From: Venturia oleaginea
Taxonomy: Eukaryota; Ascomycota; Dothideomycetes; Venturiales; Venturiaceae
Assembly (NCBI GenBank): GCA_013176395.1
Contig: JABMLP010000011.1
Span: forward strand, 1,550,001 to 1,614,000
Length of the DNA stretch: 64,000 nt
Reading direction: 5' to 3'
Position numbers and translations under genes: made by a program. Of the stretch, positions 9,330 through 20,400 are shown in pieces. Below the pieces are notes generated by a model that was given only the letters and a program-made list of their open reading frames with translations, was not told the origin of the DNA and searched no databases. Positions within the stretch are counted from its first letter, which is position 1. Each line of letters opens with the position of its first letter.

Positions 9330-10044
9330 TCGACAACTCGAAGCAATACAGCAGAACAATTTTTATACCATTCTAGATCACACTGAGAGCTACCTTGAGC
9401 TCCTGTTTTGATTTTCTCCATCTCATTCGAAGAATGCAAAATTGTTGTCCAAAAGTCTCTTCCCCAAGTTCATACAAACCTTTCTTTTGCAAAATCTTCC
9501 AAAGTTCTCGCGATCGACATCAACCTTAGCCTTATATATCGAAACCATTGCTCTCGACGCTTTTATCAATGTTTGATCTCATCCGAAAGCTGCACAATGA
9601 CCATCTTCTCCAGAGCATTTCCACGGACAGAAGCCTGCAATCTATACCTCATACCCACAATTCATCCCTGTCAGCATTCTCGGCCGGGCGCTTACTCTTC
9701 CGCCAGACGGGTAGTGCAATCAATCAGCCCCGCCCGCATCATTGATATCTACCTGGACAGATCAGCACGATAAGAAGAGTACCGACTTGAGCTTAGCTCA
9801 AACAGGATAATTCTATAGGGTCGGTAAATCTGACACTTACGCCATGGGATCCGACTGGGTTTTGGTCTAGTGGAGTAATCGGAGTGGGTATCCAATTGAT
9901 CGCATTCGATTTTTGAGAAAATGACCCGTAGTTACCGTACGAGTATGCGGTCGTGTTGATCCGGTAAATCGCGTCCTGTCTTCCTACTACGATACAATCA
10001 GATTTTTGAAACAAATTCAATTCCAAATCCCAGCTACTTCCAAA
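9330..10044. other. Intergenic, no gene seen
   Basis: 715 bp between two plus-strand genes. Only short frames without family resemblance occur. It presumably holds the SDR terminator and the promoter of the dehalogenase-like gene. Confidence 0.5.
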
Positions 10045-10882
10045 ATGACATCCAAAAACAAACATGTCGTCTTCGACATAGTAGGTAAGAAACCCCCAAC
10101 CCCATCAACCCGCCTCAAACCAAACAAAACCACAACAGGAACCTGCATCTCCTACGAAAACTTCTTCGCAGCAATCGAATCCCGCCTCGGCCATCGTCTA
10201 AAACCCCACCTCGTCAACGCCCGCCTCTTAGGCTACGCCTGGATAGAAGCCAGCGAAAAAGAATACACATACCTAAGTCTCTCCGGAAAATACACACCCT
10301 TCTTCACCATCCTCCGTTCAATCTTCTACCGTACATTAGGAAAAGCCGGAATCACCGATCCACGCACCGTCGCCACAGATGAAGATCTGGAATTTCTCTT
10401 GACAGCTTTTCGGGGTCTAAAGGCGCAAGAAGGGTTCGTGGAGTGTTTTGATAGGCTGAGGGAGAATGGGTATACGATTTGGGCATTAACGGCAGGTGAT
10501 ACGGAGAGGGTAAGTGGGTATCTTGAAGCTGCTGGTGCGCGTCTACCAATGGAGAATTTTATTTCTTGTGATGAGATTGGGGCTGGGAAGCCGCATCCGG
10601 AGTGCTATAAATATGTTCTTGATAAGTTTGAGAATGATGGTCTTGAAGTTTGGTTTGCGGCGGCGCATATGTGGGATGCGAGCGCTGCGAGACGATGCGG
10701 GTATGTTTCTTCAAATCGTTTTCTTGGTTCGAGACTGATGTTTTTGTGGTAGGTTTAAGGGGGCGTGGGCTTCGTTTTGGGAGAAGGAGGCTTGTTTGGA
10801 TATCTTTGGGGAGATGGAGGTGCTAGCTTCGGATCTGCCGGGACTTGCGGATGGAATAGTCGGATACGCAGCAAAGAAGTGA
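10045..10882 (+). CDS. Haloacid dehalogenase-like hydrolase (type II HAD)
   Basis: Three exons: 10045-10084, 10139-10700 and 10753-10882. The first intron (54 bp) splits the nucleophile motif, and joining gives VFDIVGTCISYENFF with the catalytic Asp at about residue 11. Motif II is in ALTAGD, motif III in IGAGKPHPECYKYVL, and the acidic motif IV is replaced by the AAHMWDASAA signature found in fungal 2-haloacid dehalogenase-like proteins. About 243 residues, the normal length. The family hydrolyses C-halogen or phosphate bonds in small acids in the cytosol; the true substrate is unknown. The gene lies head-on to the FAD oxidoreductase, whose 3' end is about 100 bp downstream. Confidence 0.9.
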
Positions 10883-10987
10883 AATGGCAACAGCGAATTT
10901 AAGGAGATTTTACGCGTTGAATCTGTCAGATTCCCACCCAGTAGGAGCACACATTCAAGCTGTAAATTCAAAACATTCGCAAGTTGT

Positions 10988-12735
10988 CTACAGTTTACTC
11001 CGGGTAACAAGCGGCTCCTCCGAATGACCCTCAAGAATAGCATTCTCAGGACTTTCCAGTCTCTCCTTGGTGACTTCAAACAATGATGGCAGACCGCTCT
11101 CCTCAAATGACTTCCCATAACGAAGCATCTGCACTACCGCCTTGGCCGAGAGAAGAATCAAAGGCATACCATGGCCTGAGAACCCAGCCAGAACCATCTG
11201 ACCAGGTTTTTCGGGGACATATCCGACGTATGGCATGTAATCTGAGCTGTACGCCATGACTGGAATCATGTTAGTATAGCTTTGTGCAAGTCTCGAAGGC
11301 ACAGCGGTCTTGATAGCTCATGTCCGTCAAGAACTTATTTCGATGCACCATCCTTAATTCAGATCGATATCGCTAATTTTCCGGCAATCTCAAAGAAGAA
11401 ACTAGCCAGAAATTTATCGAGATCGATTGTAATTTGGAATTGTTATAATGTAATGAGCCAACTTTTGACGGATAAGAATTGATGAGACCACAGTGACAGC
11501 AAAATGAGGACTTACTCCCAGTCCAAACCTTATCCGTATAAGCACCACTATCCTCCCACCCAACAAACGTCCTTTGCATCAATCCATCAAAGTAATTCTT
11601 CGCCGGCTCAATCATCTTACTATCATCATAAACACCATACCATTGCTTCCGATCATGCCAGAAATGACTCTTTGCCCCACCAACAATAATACTGCCGTCG
11701 TTTCTGGGAATGAGATAGTCGTATAATCCCGGTCCATGACGAATACTGTAGGTATTGGGTAGGAATGGTGCTTTTCGACCTTTAGGTACGACGATGCGCG
11801 AGCAGATACCTTGCACGGGTACGATCTTATTTTTGAACTGTGGCGCAAGTCGTGGTGTGTAGGCGTTTGTTGCGTAAAGAATTTTCTTAGCTTTGATGCT
11901 GCCACGTGCGGTCGTGACTTGCCATTTTCCATCTGCTGATGCGGTTTCGGCGACTGAGATGACTGGGGTGTGAGTTTGTAGGTTTGCGCCTTTCGCTACG
12001 ACGCCTCGCAGCAGATGCATTACCATCTTGTAAGGCCAGATATGTCCTGCCGTGAAGGTGAAGCAATTTAATGCGCCTTTCACACCTGATACCTACAAAG
12101 TGTCAGTACATCGCGATCAGTAGCCAAAAACAGCTATACAAACCCGCTCGGCGTCTTTACGACCTGTGTATTGAACATCTTTCAAATTGGCAACACCTGC
12201 TTCTTGCAGCAATACATGGGCATCCTCGATTTCCTTGGCCAATCCTTCGTCCAGCGTGGTATCGCAAGCTCTTGTAAGAGTAAACTCGCAATCGATTTTT
12301 TCCTTCTCCACAAGCTCTTTCATGGCATAAACTTGCGACGCCTCGAAATTGGCGACATCTACAGAAGCGAGAGCACCGAATTTCTTGACATTTTTGGCAA
12401 GCGTAAGGTACGTGTCAGGTTTCAAATGTCCACCTAGCAAGAAGTCTAAGTATCAGATTTTGTTTTTGACGAAGGAGGCAGACGAGCTTACCATTGCGAG
12501 CGGTTGCACCTGAACATGCTTCGCGAGCTTCCAAAATCACCACTGATGGTGGAGAAGGATTATCTTCGTAGATGTAATGTGCCAAAGCAGCACCTGCGAA
12601 CCCAGCGCCAACGATGATGACATCTCTTTCAGAAGGCAACTCGGGGGTGCTGCGATGACTATCCAACTCATCGAGTTCTGTTCTCCAGAACGACGATGTC
12701 GGATCTGGGACCGGTATTGGACCTTGGTTCGACAT
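10988..12735 (-). CDS. FAD-dependent oxidoreductase (DAO family)
   Basis: Four exons on the minus strand: 12735-12492, 12433-12144, 12092-11516 and 11259-10988. The N terminus has a dinucleotide-binding motif, DVIIVGAGFAGAALAHYIYE, followed by EAREACSGATARNG, as in D-amino-acid-oxidase/sarcosine-oxidase type flavoproteins. The middle contains TFTAGHIWPYKM and YATNAYTPRLAP. The C-terminal FAD-contact stretch is LAGFSGHGMPLILLSAKAV. About 460 residues, normal for this fungal group. It probably oxidises an amino acid or amine with O2 as acceptor; the substrate is unknown. The third intron is 256 bp, far longer than the other two (58 and 51 bp), and carries a stem-loop repeat at 11362-11427 that also occurs in an intron of the neighbouring permease. 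Confidence 0.9.
11362..11427. repeat. Intronic stem-loop repeat, copy A
   Basis: About 66 bp inside the long intron of the FAD oxidoreductase. The arms gatcgatatcg and gccagaaatttatcga are shared exactly with the copy at 13831-13898. The left and right halves are imperfect inverted repeats of about 24 bp around a loop of about 20 bp. Confidence 0.65.
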
Positions 12736-13425
12736 CGTGGTGTGGCAGGTGCTTTATCTGAAATTCTAACTGAAGCTCGGCGCATACGCAAGGGCGGTTG
12801 CTACTGAAGCATCTTGAATTCAGAAGTGCACCCTCGGTGAGCTGTTCGAAGTGAGTCTCAAGCACTCCGGCCGTCGCCCTCTTGTACAGATAAGGCGCTT
12901 GTCGGAAGCGGAGATACGCGCCTCCTGCAGGGACCCGATAAAAATACAGGGTTGATGTGCCTAGAAAGAAGAGCATACCCTGCCGGTGAAAATGCAGCCT
13001 TGGAAATAGCAACCTCTTGTTGGTTGATCAGTGTAGATCTGCTGCAGTCTGTCTTCATCGATTCTCATCAAGCTCTTATCCGACCAGTATGGCAATATAT
13101 TCCGGGCATTGGGGCGTATCATCGCTGAAGAATATGATACGATATCCGAGCCTTCTAAAATTCCAGAGCGAGAGTTTCGCCCAAAAGCAATGAGCGGATC
13201 TTTCGTTCTGTCTTGTTCTCGGTCGATGAGCCTCCTACAAGCTAGCCCAGCATCCACAGATAAGACATCTCCTCAACACACAATAGGCATAGGTACATCA
13301 TCCTCAAGAGCCCTGCAAGGTTCTGTTAAGTAGAGTAGTTTATACCGTCAGGAACTCTTTTTCACTGCAGTGCTATCATTAAAGCTGCTGCGATTTAAAT
13401 CGAGCCAGCGATACTCGAGTCTAGT
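12736..13425. other. Divergent promoter region between FAD oxidoreductase and MFS permease
   Basis: 690 bp between two divergent start codons, so it holds both promoters and could coordinate them. Short frames occur on both strands, none with recognisable similarity. Confidence 0.5.
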
Positions 13426-14542
13426 ATGACTACCCACGAAGCACACTCATCTATTTCGATTAGAACGCCCGATCATGGAGACAAAAAGAAGACGCAATCT
13501 ATTGATCTTGAACCGGTCGTATCAATTGCTGCTGGCCAGCATGAGCGTAAGGAATAGCCAAAGCGATATAAGGAATGATCAAACTGACCAAAAACACAGT
13601 CTATACGGAGGCACAGTACAAGAAGTTGACGAGGAAAATCGATATTTACCTCATTCCGATCATGTTCTTCATGTACGGTATCCAGCAAACGGACAAGACC
13701 AGCATCAGTATACAAGCTGTAAGTGTCAGTTATCAGGATCACATACAGTTCACTGGTGCCGCTGGTTCATGTCGCCATGTACCTTCCCGAAAATAGATGT
13801 TGTTCCTCGGAACACTGTCACTTAATCTGTGATCGATATCGATGGTTTTCTGGCGATTTCAATCTTGCGTATTTGCCAGAAATTTATCGATACCGATCCC
13901 CGATTGACTGTGACAAACTACTTTCCACTATCGAAAGTAGGACATGAGTTGAGAGCCTGGTGTGATACCTCAATACAGCGGTACTAACCACGTCCAGCTA
14001 TTTGGTATGAGAGCCGACACCCATCTTGTAGGCCAACAATTCCAATCGCTGACGACCATGTATGTGCAAAAACGGTGGTAACGGCTGAACAAGTAGTTGA
14101 CACTCGCTCCAGATTCTATCTCACCTACCTGATTGGCGAATTTCCATCAACCTGGCTGTTGCAGAGATACAACGCTGGCCGTGTGCTTTCCGTATACATG
14201 TTTGGCTGGTCCGCCTGCCTACTCTGCATCAGTGCATGTAACAAATTTACCCAACTGATGGTTCTTCGTGGCCTCCAAGGTATTTTCGAGTGCAGTGTTA
14301 CGCCTGGCTTTCTCTTGATAACAGGTTCATGGTATCGAAAATCGGAGCATGCCAATCGTTCGCTGTTTTGGCAATCGTCTCAGAGTTTCTTCGCCATCGT
14401 TTGCAATCTTGCCCTTTACGGTATTGCAAGATACGTGGTGGGACACAATGGCACTATTGCGGCATGGCGATGCATCTCGCTATTCCTCGGCAGTCTGACG
14501 ATGATCGGTACCATCGTTTGTTTCTTTGTCGTCGGCACACCT
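13426..14542 (+). pseudogene. Dal5-like MFS permease, N-terminal half (split by Copia)
   Basis: Four exons: 13426-13546, 13600-13718, 13998-14059 and 14113-14542, all in phase. They encode the hydrophilic N terminus and the first six membrane segments of an anion:cation symporter family permease (allantoate permease Dal5 group): YLIPIMFFMYGIQQTDK, LTYLIGEFPSTWLLQRY, VLRGLQGIFECSV. The reading stops abruptly at VVGTP where a Copia LTR begins. The remainder lies at 16192-17063 on the minus strand and joins exactly through the 5-bp duplication cacct/aggtg to give a protein of about 516 aa. Intron 2 is 279 bp and carries stem-loop copy B. As it stands the gene cannot make a functional transporter. 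Confidence 0.92.
13831..13898. repeat. Intronic stem-loop repeat, copy B
   Basis: About 68 bp in the 279-bp second intron of the MFS permease. The arms gatcgatatcgatggttttc and its imperfect complement form a hairpin around a loop of about 20 nt. It is homologous to copy A at 11362-11427. Confidence 0.65.
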
Positions 14543-14710
14543 TGTTGAAGTATGAAAGTTGAGTAACAAGTGTATTGAGGGTGAGATCCGGAGGATCTCA
14601 GCTATATAGTAATACACTAAGCCCAATTGGGCAGTAAACAAACTCCAGTGACAGAGAGTAGCCACGCTGGCGCAGGTGGAGGCAATAGCATGAGGATACT
14701 CCTTCCAACA
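14543..14710 (-). repeat. Copia 3' LTR
   Basis: 168 bp, TGTTGGAAGG..CTTCAACA on the minus strand, identical to 17069-17236. It directly follows cacct of the interrupted permease. Confidence 0.95.
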
Positions 14711-15172
14711 GTCCCCCGAATCCGAACGATGTTCCTCCCATCAGTGCCAGTCCCCCCATTCATGGCGCAGTAGTTGCACAAATACGGCCTCGGAGGTTAT
14801 CCAGGAGGGGTCGTGGTAGTGATTTAGTACCAATGTCGGCGAGGTTGTCAGCGGAGCAGACATGCTCGATGGCGTAGTCACCCAGGACGAATCGCTCCCG
14901 GACGAAGTGGTAGTGAACGTTGATATGTTTAGAACGATTGCTGATCCTGTGGTCCTTGATGAGCGACAGGGCGGGCTCGTTGTCAAAATCCACCCCAGGA
15001 CGTTGTGAGAAGCCTTGTGCCACCAGGCGGGCTTTGCGCTTGACGACCTTTCCATGCTCGTCGCGCTTGATGTCAAAGACCCAGCGTGTGCCAACGAGCT
15101 TGAGGTTTGGCGGAGGATTGTGTTCCATCACCCATGTGCCATTGTCACGATGTGCTTGGATTTCTTTGTTGA
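14543..15172 (-). mobile_element. Ty1/Copia element, 3' part with RT core deleted
   Basis: The minus strand holds the 3' LTR (14543-14710, identical to the 5' LTR at 17069-17236), a short purine tract beside it, and coding sequence from about 15172 to 14740. The coding part starts at the beginning of the Copia reverse transcriptase (KLVGTRWVFDIKRDEHGK, KARLVAQGFSQRPGVDF). It then jumps in frame near 14975-14990 to the end of RNase H (SKHINVHYHFVRERF, ADIGTKSLP). The YVDD core is missing. The outer 5-mer cacct (14538-14542) matches aggtg at 17064-17068. The inner end (tcaac when read on the minus strand, 15168-15172) matches 20583-20587. The element was therefore contiguous with 17069-20587 before a Gypsy insertion and rearrangement. 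Confidence 0.92.
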
Positions 15173-15348
15173 TGTTATGGGCATGGCCCATGGTTGGTAT
15201 AGGCTAAGAGCCTAAGCCTGATTGAGCCTAGTATAGAGAAAGAACCTCATTGAGGTTCTCTGTTTGTAGATACCTTCACTCTTTAACTGAATCTAAACAA
15301 TCTTTGGCTACGAGTATGCTGCGTCTTTCCAGCTACCGTCCCGTAATA
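15173..15348 (+). repeat. Solo Gypsy LTR at a rearrangement junction
   Basis: A 176-bp LTR identical to those of the two full-length Gypsy copies. Left flank gttga, right flank cttac: no local target duplication. The left flank pairs with tcaac at 20583-20587. It separates the Copia 3' part from a LINE remnant and probably marks an inversion breakpoint. Confidence 0.95.
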
Positions 15349-15884
15349 CTTACACTTTCTTCTCTGTACTTAGATACTTCGAAATACAAGCAGTCTTCTC
15401 TCACTTGCGAAACACCTTTGAGGGTTGAACTCTTACATATTGTCTCCAGCATCACACAACCAAATACACTGCCGCATAGGAATCTGGTGTAAGGTAACTT
15501 TCACAAGCAGAAACATACTTAGGGAACCCATTGGCCTTGAGGGATAAGGCGAAACAGGTAGACAAAGCTGAGCATTAGAGGGAGACTGTAGGTAGAAGGA
15601 TAGCGAAACACGAGGCATTGCCTCTTGAGTCTACATAGCACAGATATACTAGCAGAGTAACCAGTGTCTACAAGAGCCCGCGGGCATTTGGAGATACTGG
15701 TTAAGGGGAAAGGGGGAAGACCGAGGGGACAGCTGGTCTTGTTTCAGTGAACGGGGCGAAGTGGGGCGCGGTGGATTATATAATCTATCACGTGTCGGCT
15801 GTCTGATGAAGTCCTCCTAACCGGACATAGCTGCCTGATTAAGCGGCTGCAACCGAGTAGGATAAAATCAATCAATCAATCAAT
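15349..15884 (+). mobile_element. Diverged LINE 3' end (second copy)
   Basis: From about 15533 the sequence follows the 3' end of the LINE at 30110-30455: the end of ORF2, the 3' UTR with tgtcggctgtctgatgaagt, and the (AATC)n tail at about 15866-15884. Upstream (15405-15530) it is more diverged, but a degenerate Cys/His stretch resembling the ORF2 C terminus can still be read. It is truncated at 15349 by the Gypsy LTR. It is older than the LINE at 26-30 kb. Confidence 0.82.
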
Positions 15885-16191
15885 TAGAACCTTATGCAAT
15901 ATCAATATGTCTATACGTATCTACGTCTCTCTCAACCCCTGACAATAGCTCGACAAAAGCAAATCGTACCACGCAGATCACCCCTAAGACAGACTATATG
16001 ATCAAATCTAAGACAGTGTCTTTCTGATCATTTAGGACTCTACTTTGAGTATTGCGGCAAGAGTTTCTGGACAATTGATGCCCAGTTTGCATGTGACCTC
16101 CAGTTGAGAAAAAGCGCGGCGCGTCGCTTCGCGTCAAATTTCGTGACCTCGATTTTCTGTCTTCGTTTCATCACTTCCACCTCATTTTCAT
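15885..16191. other. Intergenic 3' flank of the permease C-terminal half
   Basis: 307 bp between the LINE tail and the stop of the split permease, which reads towards it. It probably contains the permease terminator. No gene is seen. Confidence 0.4.
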
Positions 16192-17068
16192 CTAGAAGGT
16201 ATATCTGAAGTGCGGATTCTTCAAGTCGGTAGTATCTTGCAATCCAAGCTCTTGACCCAGGCGCTCTTCTTCCTCTTTTGATCTCCCGCTTGCCGCGGCA
16301 ATGCGATCTCTACGCTTATTCTTATACACATACCATGCACCCCACATCGCGATAGTAATCACCTCGGCAGCGAAGCAAGCGGAACAAACGATTGTTCCTG
16401 TCAGGTAGCGAGGGGCATCGGCAGTTGTGAAGATTTGAGCACCGATCATGTTGCCCACACAATAGGCGATCAACGTTAACGAGGAGGCGACAGTTCGCTT
16501 GGTTCCTCCAGCGACATTGGAAGTGACTATCAATGAGGTTAGTCGAGAAACAAATCTCCTGTGGTCTTAGAGTACTTACTCATGCTCCAGCCGAGGAATA
16601 ATGCCAGGGAGAAGATGACAGTCATGTCGAACATGCCCCATTTAACCCATTTATGCTCGGAAGTGTTTGGTAACAAGGACATTACCAGCAATCCAACGCA
16701 AGGGAGGACACTGGATATGATCATGATATACATCCTCTGATTCTGAAACTTCCGGAGATAAAATGCCACGACGACAAAGGCAGCAATACCCATGGCGTAG
16801 CGTGGGAGACCATACAGCATGGATTGCCACGAGTCGAAGCCAAAGGTCACGTACAGCAGAGAGCTGAACGTGCTGATGCCTCCATTTGGAACGCAAGCGA
16901 AGAATGTGTTGAGGAAATTGAAGTAGACCTGCGGGTCCTTGAAGCACTCCCAGAATTGGTCCCACTTCCACTTCTTGCTGGTACTTTCATCTCCCAGTTG
17001 GTTCTCGATAACCCGAGCTTTCGCCATGATCTTCTCCTCTGCACTCAGCCATCGGACCTCATCAGGTG
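16192..17068 (-). pseudogene. Dal5-like MFS permease, C-terminal half (inverted)
   Basis: Two exons on the minus strand: 17063-16580 and 16526-16192, with a 53-bp intron. They encode the central loop (DEVRWLSAEEKIMAKARV) and the last six membrane segments (for example FFACVPNGGISTFSSLLYV and NVAGGTKRTVASSLTLIAYC), ending in a charged tail. The start is the 5-bp Copia duplication at 17064-17068. Codon phase joins perfectly to 14542 after the two duplicates are merged. The two halves now lie in opposite orientation with 1.6 kb of transposon between them, which requires an inversion as well as the insertion. Confidence 0.92.
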
Positions 17069-17236
17069 TGTTGGAAGGAGTATCCTCATGCTATTGCCTC
17101 CACCTGCGCCAGCGTGGCTACTCTCTGTCACTGGAGTTTGTTTACTGCCCAATTGGGCTTAGTGTATTACTATATAGCTGAGATCCTCCGGATCTCACCC
17201 TCAATACACTTGTTACTCAACTTTCATACTTCAACA
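17069..17236 (+). repeat. Copia 5' LTR
   Basis: 168 bp, TGTTGGAAGG..CTTCAACA, identical to the copy at 14543-14710. A TATA-like stretch (ctatatagct) lies near 17171-17180. Confidence 0.95.
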
Positions 17237-17250
17237 GGTTATGAGCCCGG
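17237..17250 (+). promoter_or_regulatory. Copia primer-binding site, half-tRNA iMet type
   Basis: ggttatgagcccgg follows the LTR directly. Its complement, gggctcataacc, is the anticodon stem-loop of initiator tRNA-Met with the CAT anticodon. This is the internal (half-tRNA) priming used by Drosophila copia and yeast Ty5. Confidence 0.75.
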
Positions 17251-17434
17251 CATCACGCCGCGCGCTCCTCCGATATACAGCACCTTACTGAGCATCACTG
17301 CTTCACATTTGTTGTTCATCATCGCTGCTGTTGTTGCTGCCGACGCTCCGCTACCCGGCGTACAGCACACCGTACCAGCACAGCACGGCACCCACCTTTA
17401 CCTCTGAAGCAGACTTCAGACCACCTCTGTCATC

Positions 17435-20400
17435 ATGTCATCTTCCTTCAGCTTCAAGCTTGACCCCAACTCGCTGCCCAAGCTTTCTGCCCGCGGCGAT
17501 AACTACACAGAATGGCGCTCCGCGTGGACTGTCGCACTCAGGTACGCTGGCCTCTGGCCGATCGTGTCTGGCAAGAAGACAAAGCCCGCCGCCGTCGCTG
17601 GGACTGGCGCAGAAGCTCGCGAGGAGCTCATCGACAAGTGGGACGCCGACGACAACAAGGCCATGATCATGCTGCTCTCGTCGGTACACAACGACCTCAC
17701 GATGTCCATCGCGTCGTGCGACACGTCACCCGAGGCCTGGAAACACCTCGGCAGCCGATTCGACCGCGATACCGGCAACGCGTCCATCACCCTCTTCCGG
17801 TCGCTCACAAACCTCCGCTACGCGGATGGAGACGACCTCAGACTACACCTGGACGAGTTCCATCAGCGATGGACTCGCATGGCAAAGCGATGCGCTGGCT
17901 CTTCACAGAGCGTCGCAAAAGCCATGAAGGCAATGTTTGAATCGGATGAGGTCAAGGGCTCATTCTTCCTGGCCACCCTACCAGATACTATGGACCACGT
18001 CATCGACAACCTCAGCTCTCGTGACGTTACCAAGTTTGTCGATATCGAACCCAAGATCCTCGACATCTCCGACAAGCACTCCCTCGACGCTGACTCCTCT
18101 ACCGCGTACGCTGCGAAACAATCCGCCGCGCGCGGCGCCAAACAGAACCAAGGTGGCGCACGCGGAACGCGTCCGGCTACTAATACTACCGAATGCTCCT
18201 GGTGCCGCAAGCACAACATGACGTTCATTGGGCACGCCTACACGAACTGTAACGAGCTCAAGAAACACAAGGAGCAACAGCAGCGCAAAGGCAACGGCGC
18301 GCCAAAGGAGACGAAGAATGGCGCAAAACGTCAAAAGGCGAACAACGCGAACGCCGCTGAATCATCAGACGATGAGGACGACGAGGACAGCGCAACTGAG
18401 GTGGTGAGCTTCATAGCACATTACCGCGCCACCAACGCCACTGCCGGCGCAACCATTGACCTGACTGGATCACCACCGCAGTCGACGCGGACCACGATGA
18501 TCAACGTAAACGGCAAGCAATCACGCGAAACTATAAGTGCTCACGCCGCAATACGTCGGCCCTCAGCAATCAATCCTCCCACAGTATGGCTTCTTGACAC
18601 TGGTGCCTCGCGGCACATGACTGGCTGCGCCGATGATTTCGTGTCCTTGTCACCCAAGCAAGGAACGATCACGGTGGCCGGCGGTATCAAGTTACCCATC
18701 AATGGTGTTGGACTCGTTCGATTACGCTGCAGAATGCCTGACAGATCCACCAAGATCGTCGAACTGACCAACGTCCTCTACAGTAGCGAGCTCTATGGTA
18801 CACGGCTCTTCTCCTGGAGTTATGTCCGTCACCATCACAACCTCGAATTGCACGGCAAAGCAAACGACATCTTCCTCACGCGCAACGGCGCCACGGTACT
18901 GTGGGCACGGCACGCGGACGGCGTTGTACAAATCCAAACTAAAACGAAACCCACAGCGCACGTTGCCTCGACCGAATCCCACGCGCCAACTAACCGAGAC
19001 CTGACGCGCAAATCGTCACTACACAAAACCGAGACCGCACCTGCTGCAACCGTCAGTGCACCATCTTGGCCAACACTGGCGCAGAAGACTGCATGCTTCT
19101 CATCGTATACGGAGTTTCATCACTCAGTCGGTCATCTTCACGTCCCAAACCCTGCAAGGATATACAATGATGGGCACCTGGTACCGGCGAAACCTCATGA
19201 TTTCCACTGCGACATGTGCTCCCTCAGCAAGTCCAAGCGACAGCGGCCTGCGCCATCCCCACCAGTACTGGCGCGCACCATCAAGCCGCTCGAAGTCATA
19301 CACTCAGACTTGTCAGGGAAGTTTCCTCGCCCAAGCCTTGGAGGCGCACGTTACTTCATATCCTTCATCTGCCAAGCAACTCGCTACTCCTGGATCAAGC
19401 TTCTTAAGCTGAAGTCTGATGGCCCCCAGGCGATCCGCGAATTCATCGCCTTCGCAAATACTCAATACAACGCTCAGATGAGTACTGCGAACATCCACAT
19501 ACACAGCTCTACGGTAAAACGCTTCAAGTCTGACAACGGCGGCGAATATCGCGCCGCTGCCCAGGACCTTCGGCGCATGGGCATACAACATGACATGGTC
19601 CCACCTTACCATCATGAGCTCAATGGCGTCGCAGAACGGTGGAATCAGTCCATCATTCAGATCGCTCGATCAATGATCCCTACTGACAGTCAGCTGTTCC
19701 TTTGGGGTGAGGCTGTGCAGACAGCCAATTTCCTCAAGAACATATCCCCTCACGCTGCTGACAAACTGGGTCGTACGCCGCATGAATTACTCATTGGCGC
19801 GAAACCATCCATCAAGCATCTGCACCCATTCGGCTCCAAAATCTTCGCTCACATACCTGTAGAAGCTCGCAAGCCTGGCTCCAAGCTCTTGCATAGAGCG
19901 GAGGAAGGCATCTTCGTTGGGTATGGGCGCAACACCAAAACTGCGAGGGTCTACATCCCATCGCGTCATGTCATCATGGAAACTCGCAACCTGCGCTTTG
20001 AGCCTTTCTCAAGGTCTCAGACTGCGCCGTATTTCCAACCTGTGGCGGAGAATGAGATACCAGCTGCTGAACCAGTCTCTACATCTCCAAGACGGCCTCA
20101 AAACAAAGATCGTCGGCCGTCGGGGGACACTTTTGCCACACCTCCTACATCACCAACGTGGTCCACGACGACAGCGTACACCCCATCCCGGCTTGAAGCT
20201 GGGGTACCTTTGGACCACTCGTACGATCAGCCTGCGCCAACGCCTGTGCAGCCCAGCGCAGAAAATGGACAACACACGCGCTCCGCTCCACCCACCTCTG
20301 CACCCGGCGATGGAGCAAGAGGAACTCGAAGGGAGACGCGACCGTCACAGGACCTGTCTGATCCAGTCGAGCTCCGACGCTCCAAACGAGTTGCTAAACC

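Noticed and set aside
15250..15492. 80-aa plus-strand frame across the solo LTR
   Set aside because: A chimera of LTR and LINE remnant, not a gene.
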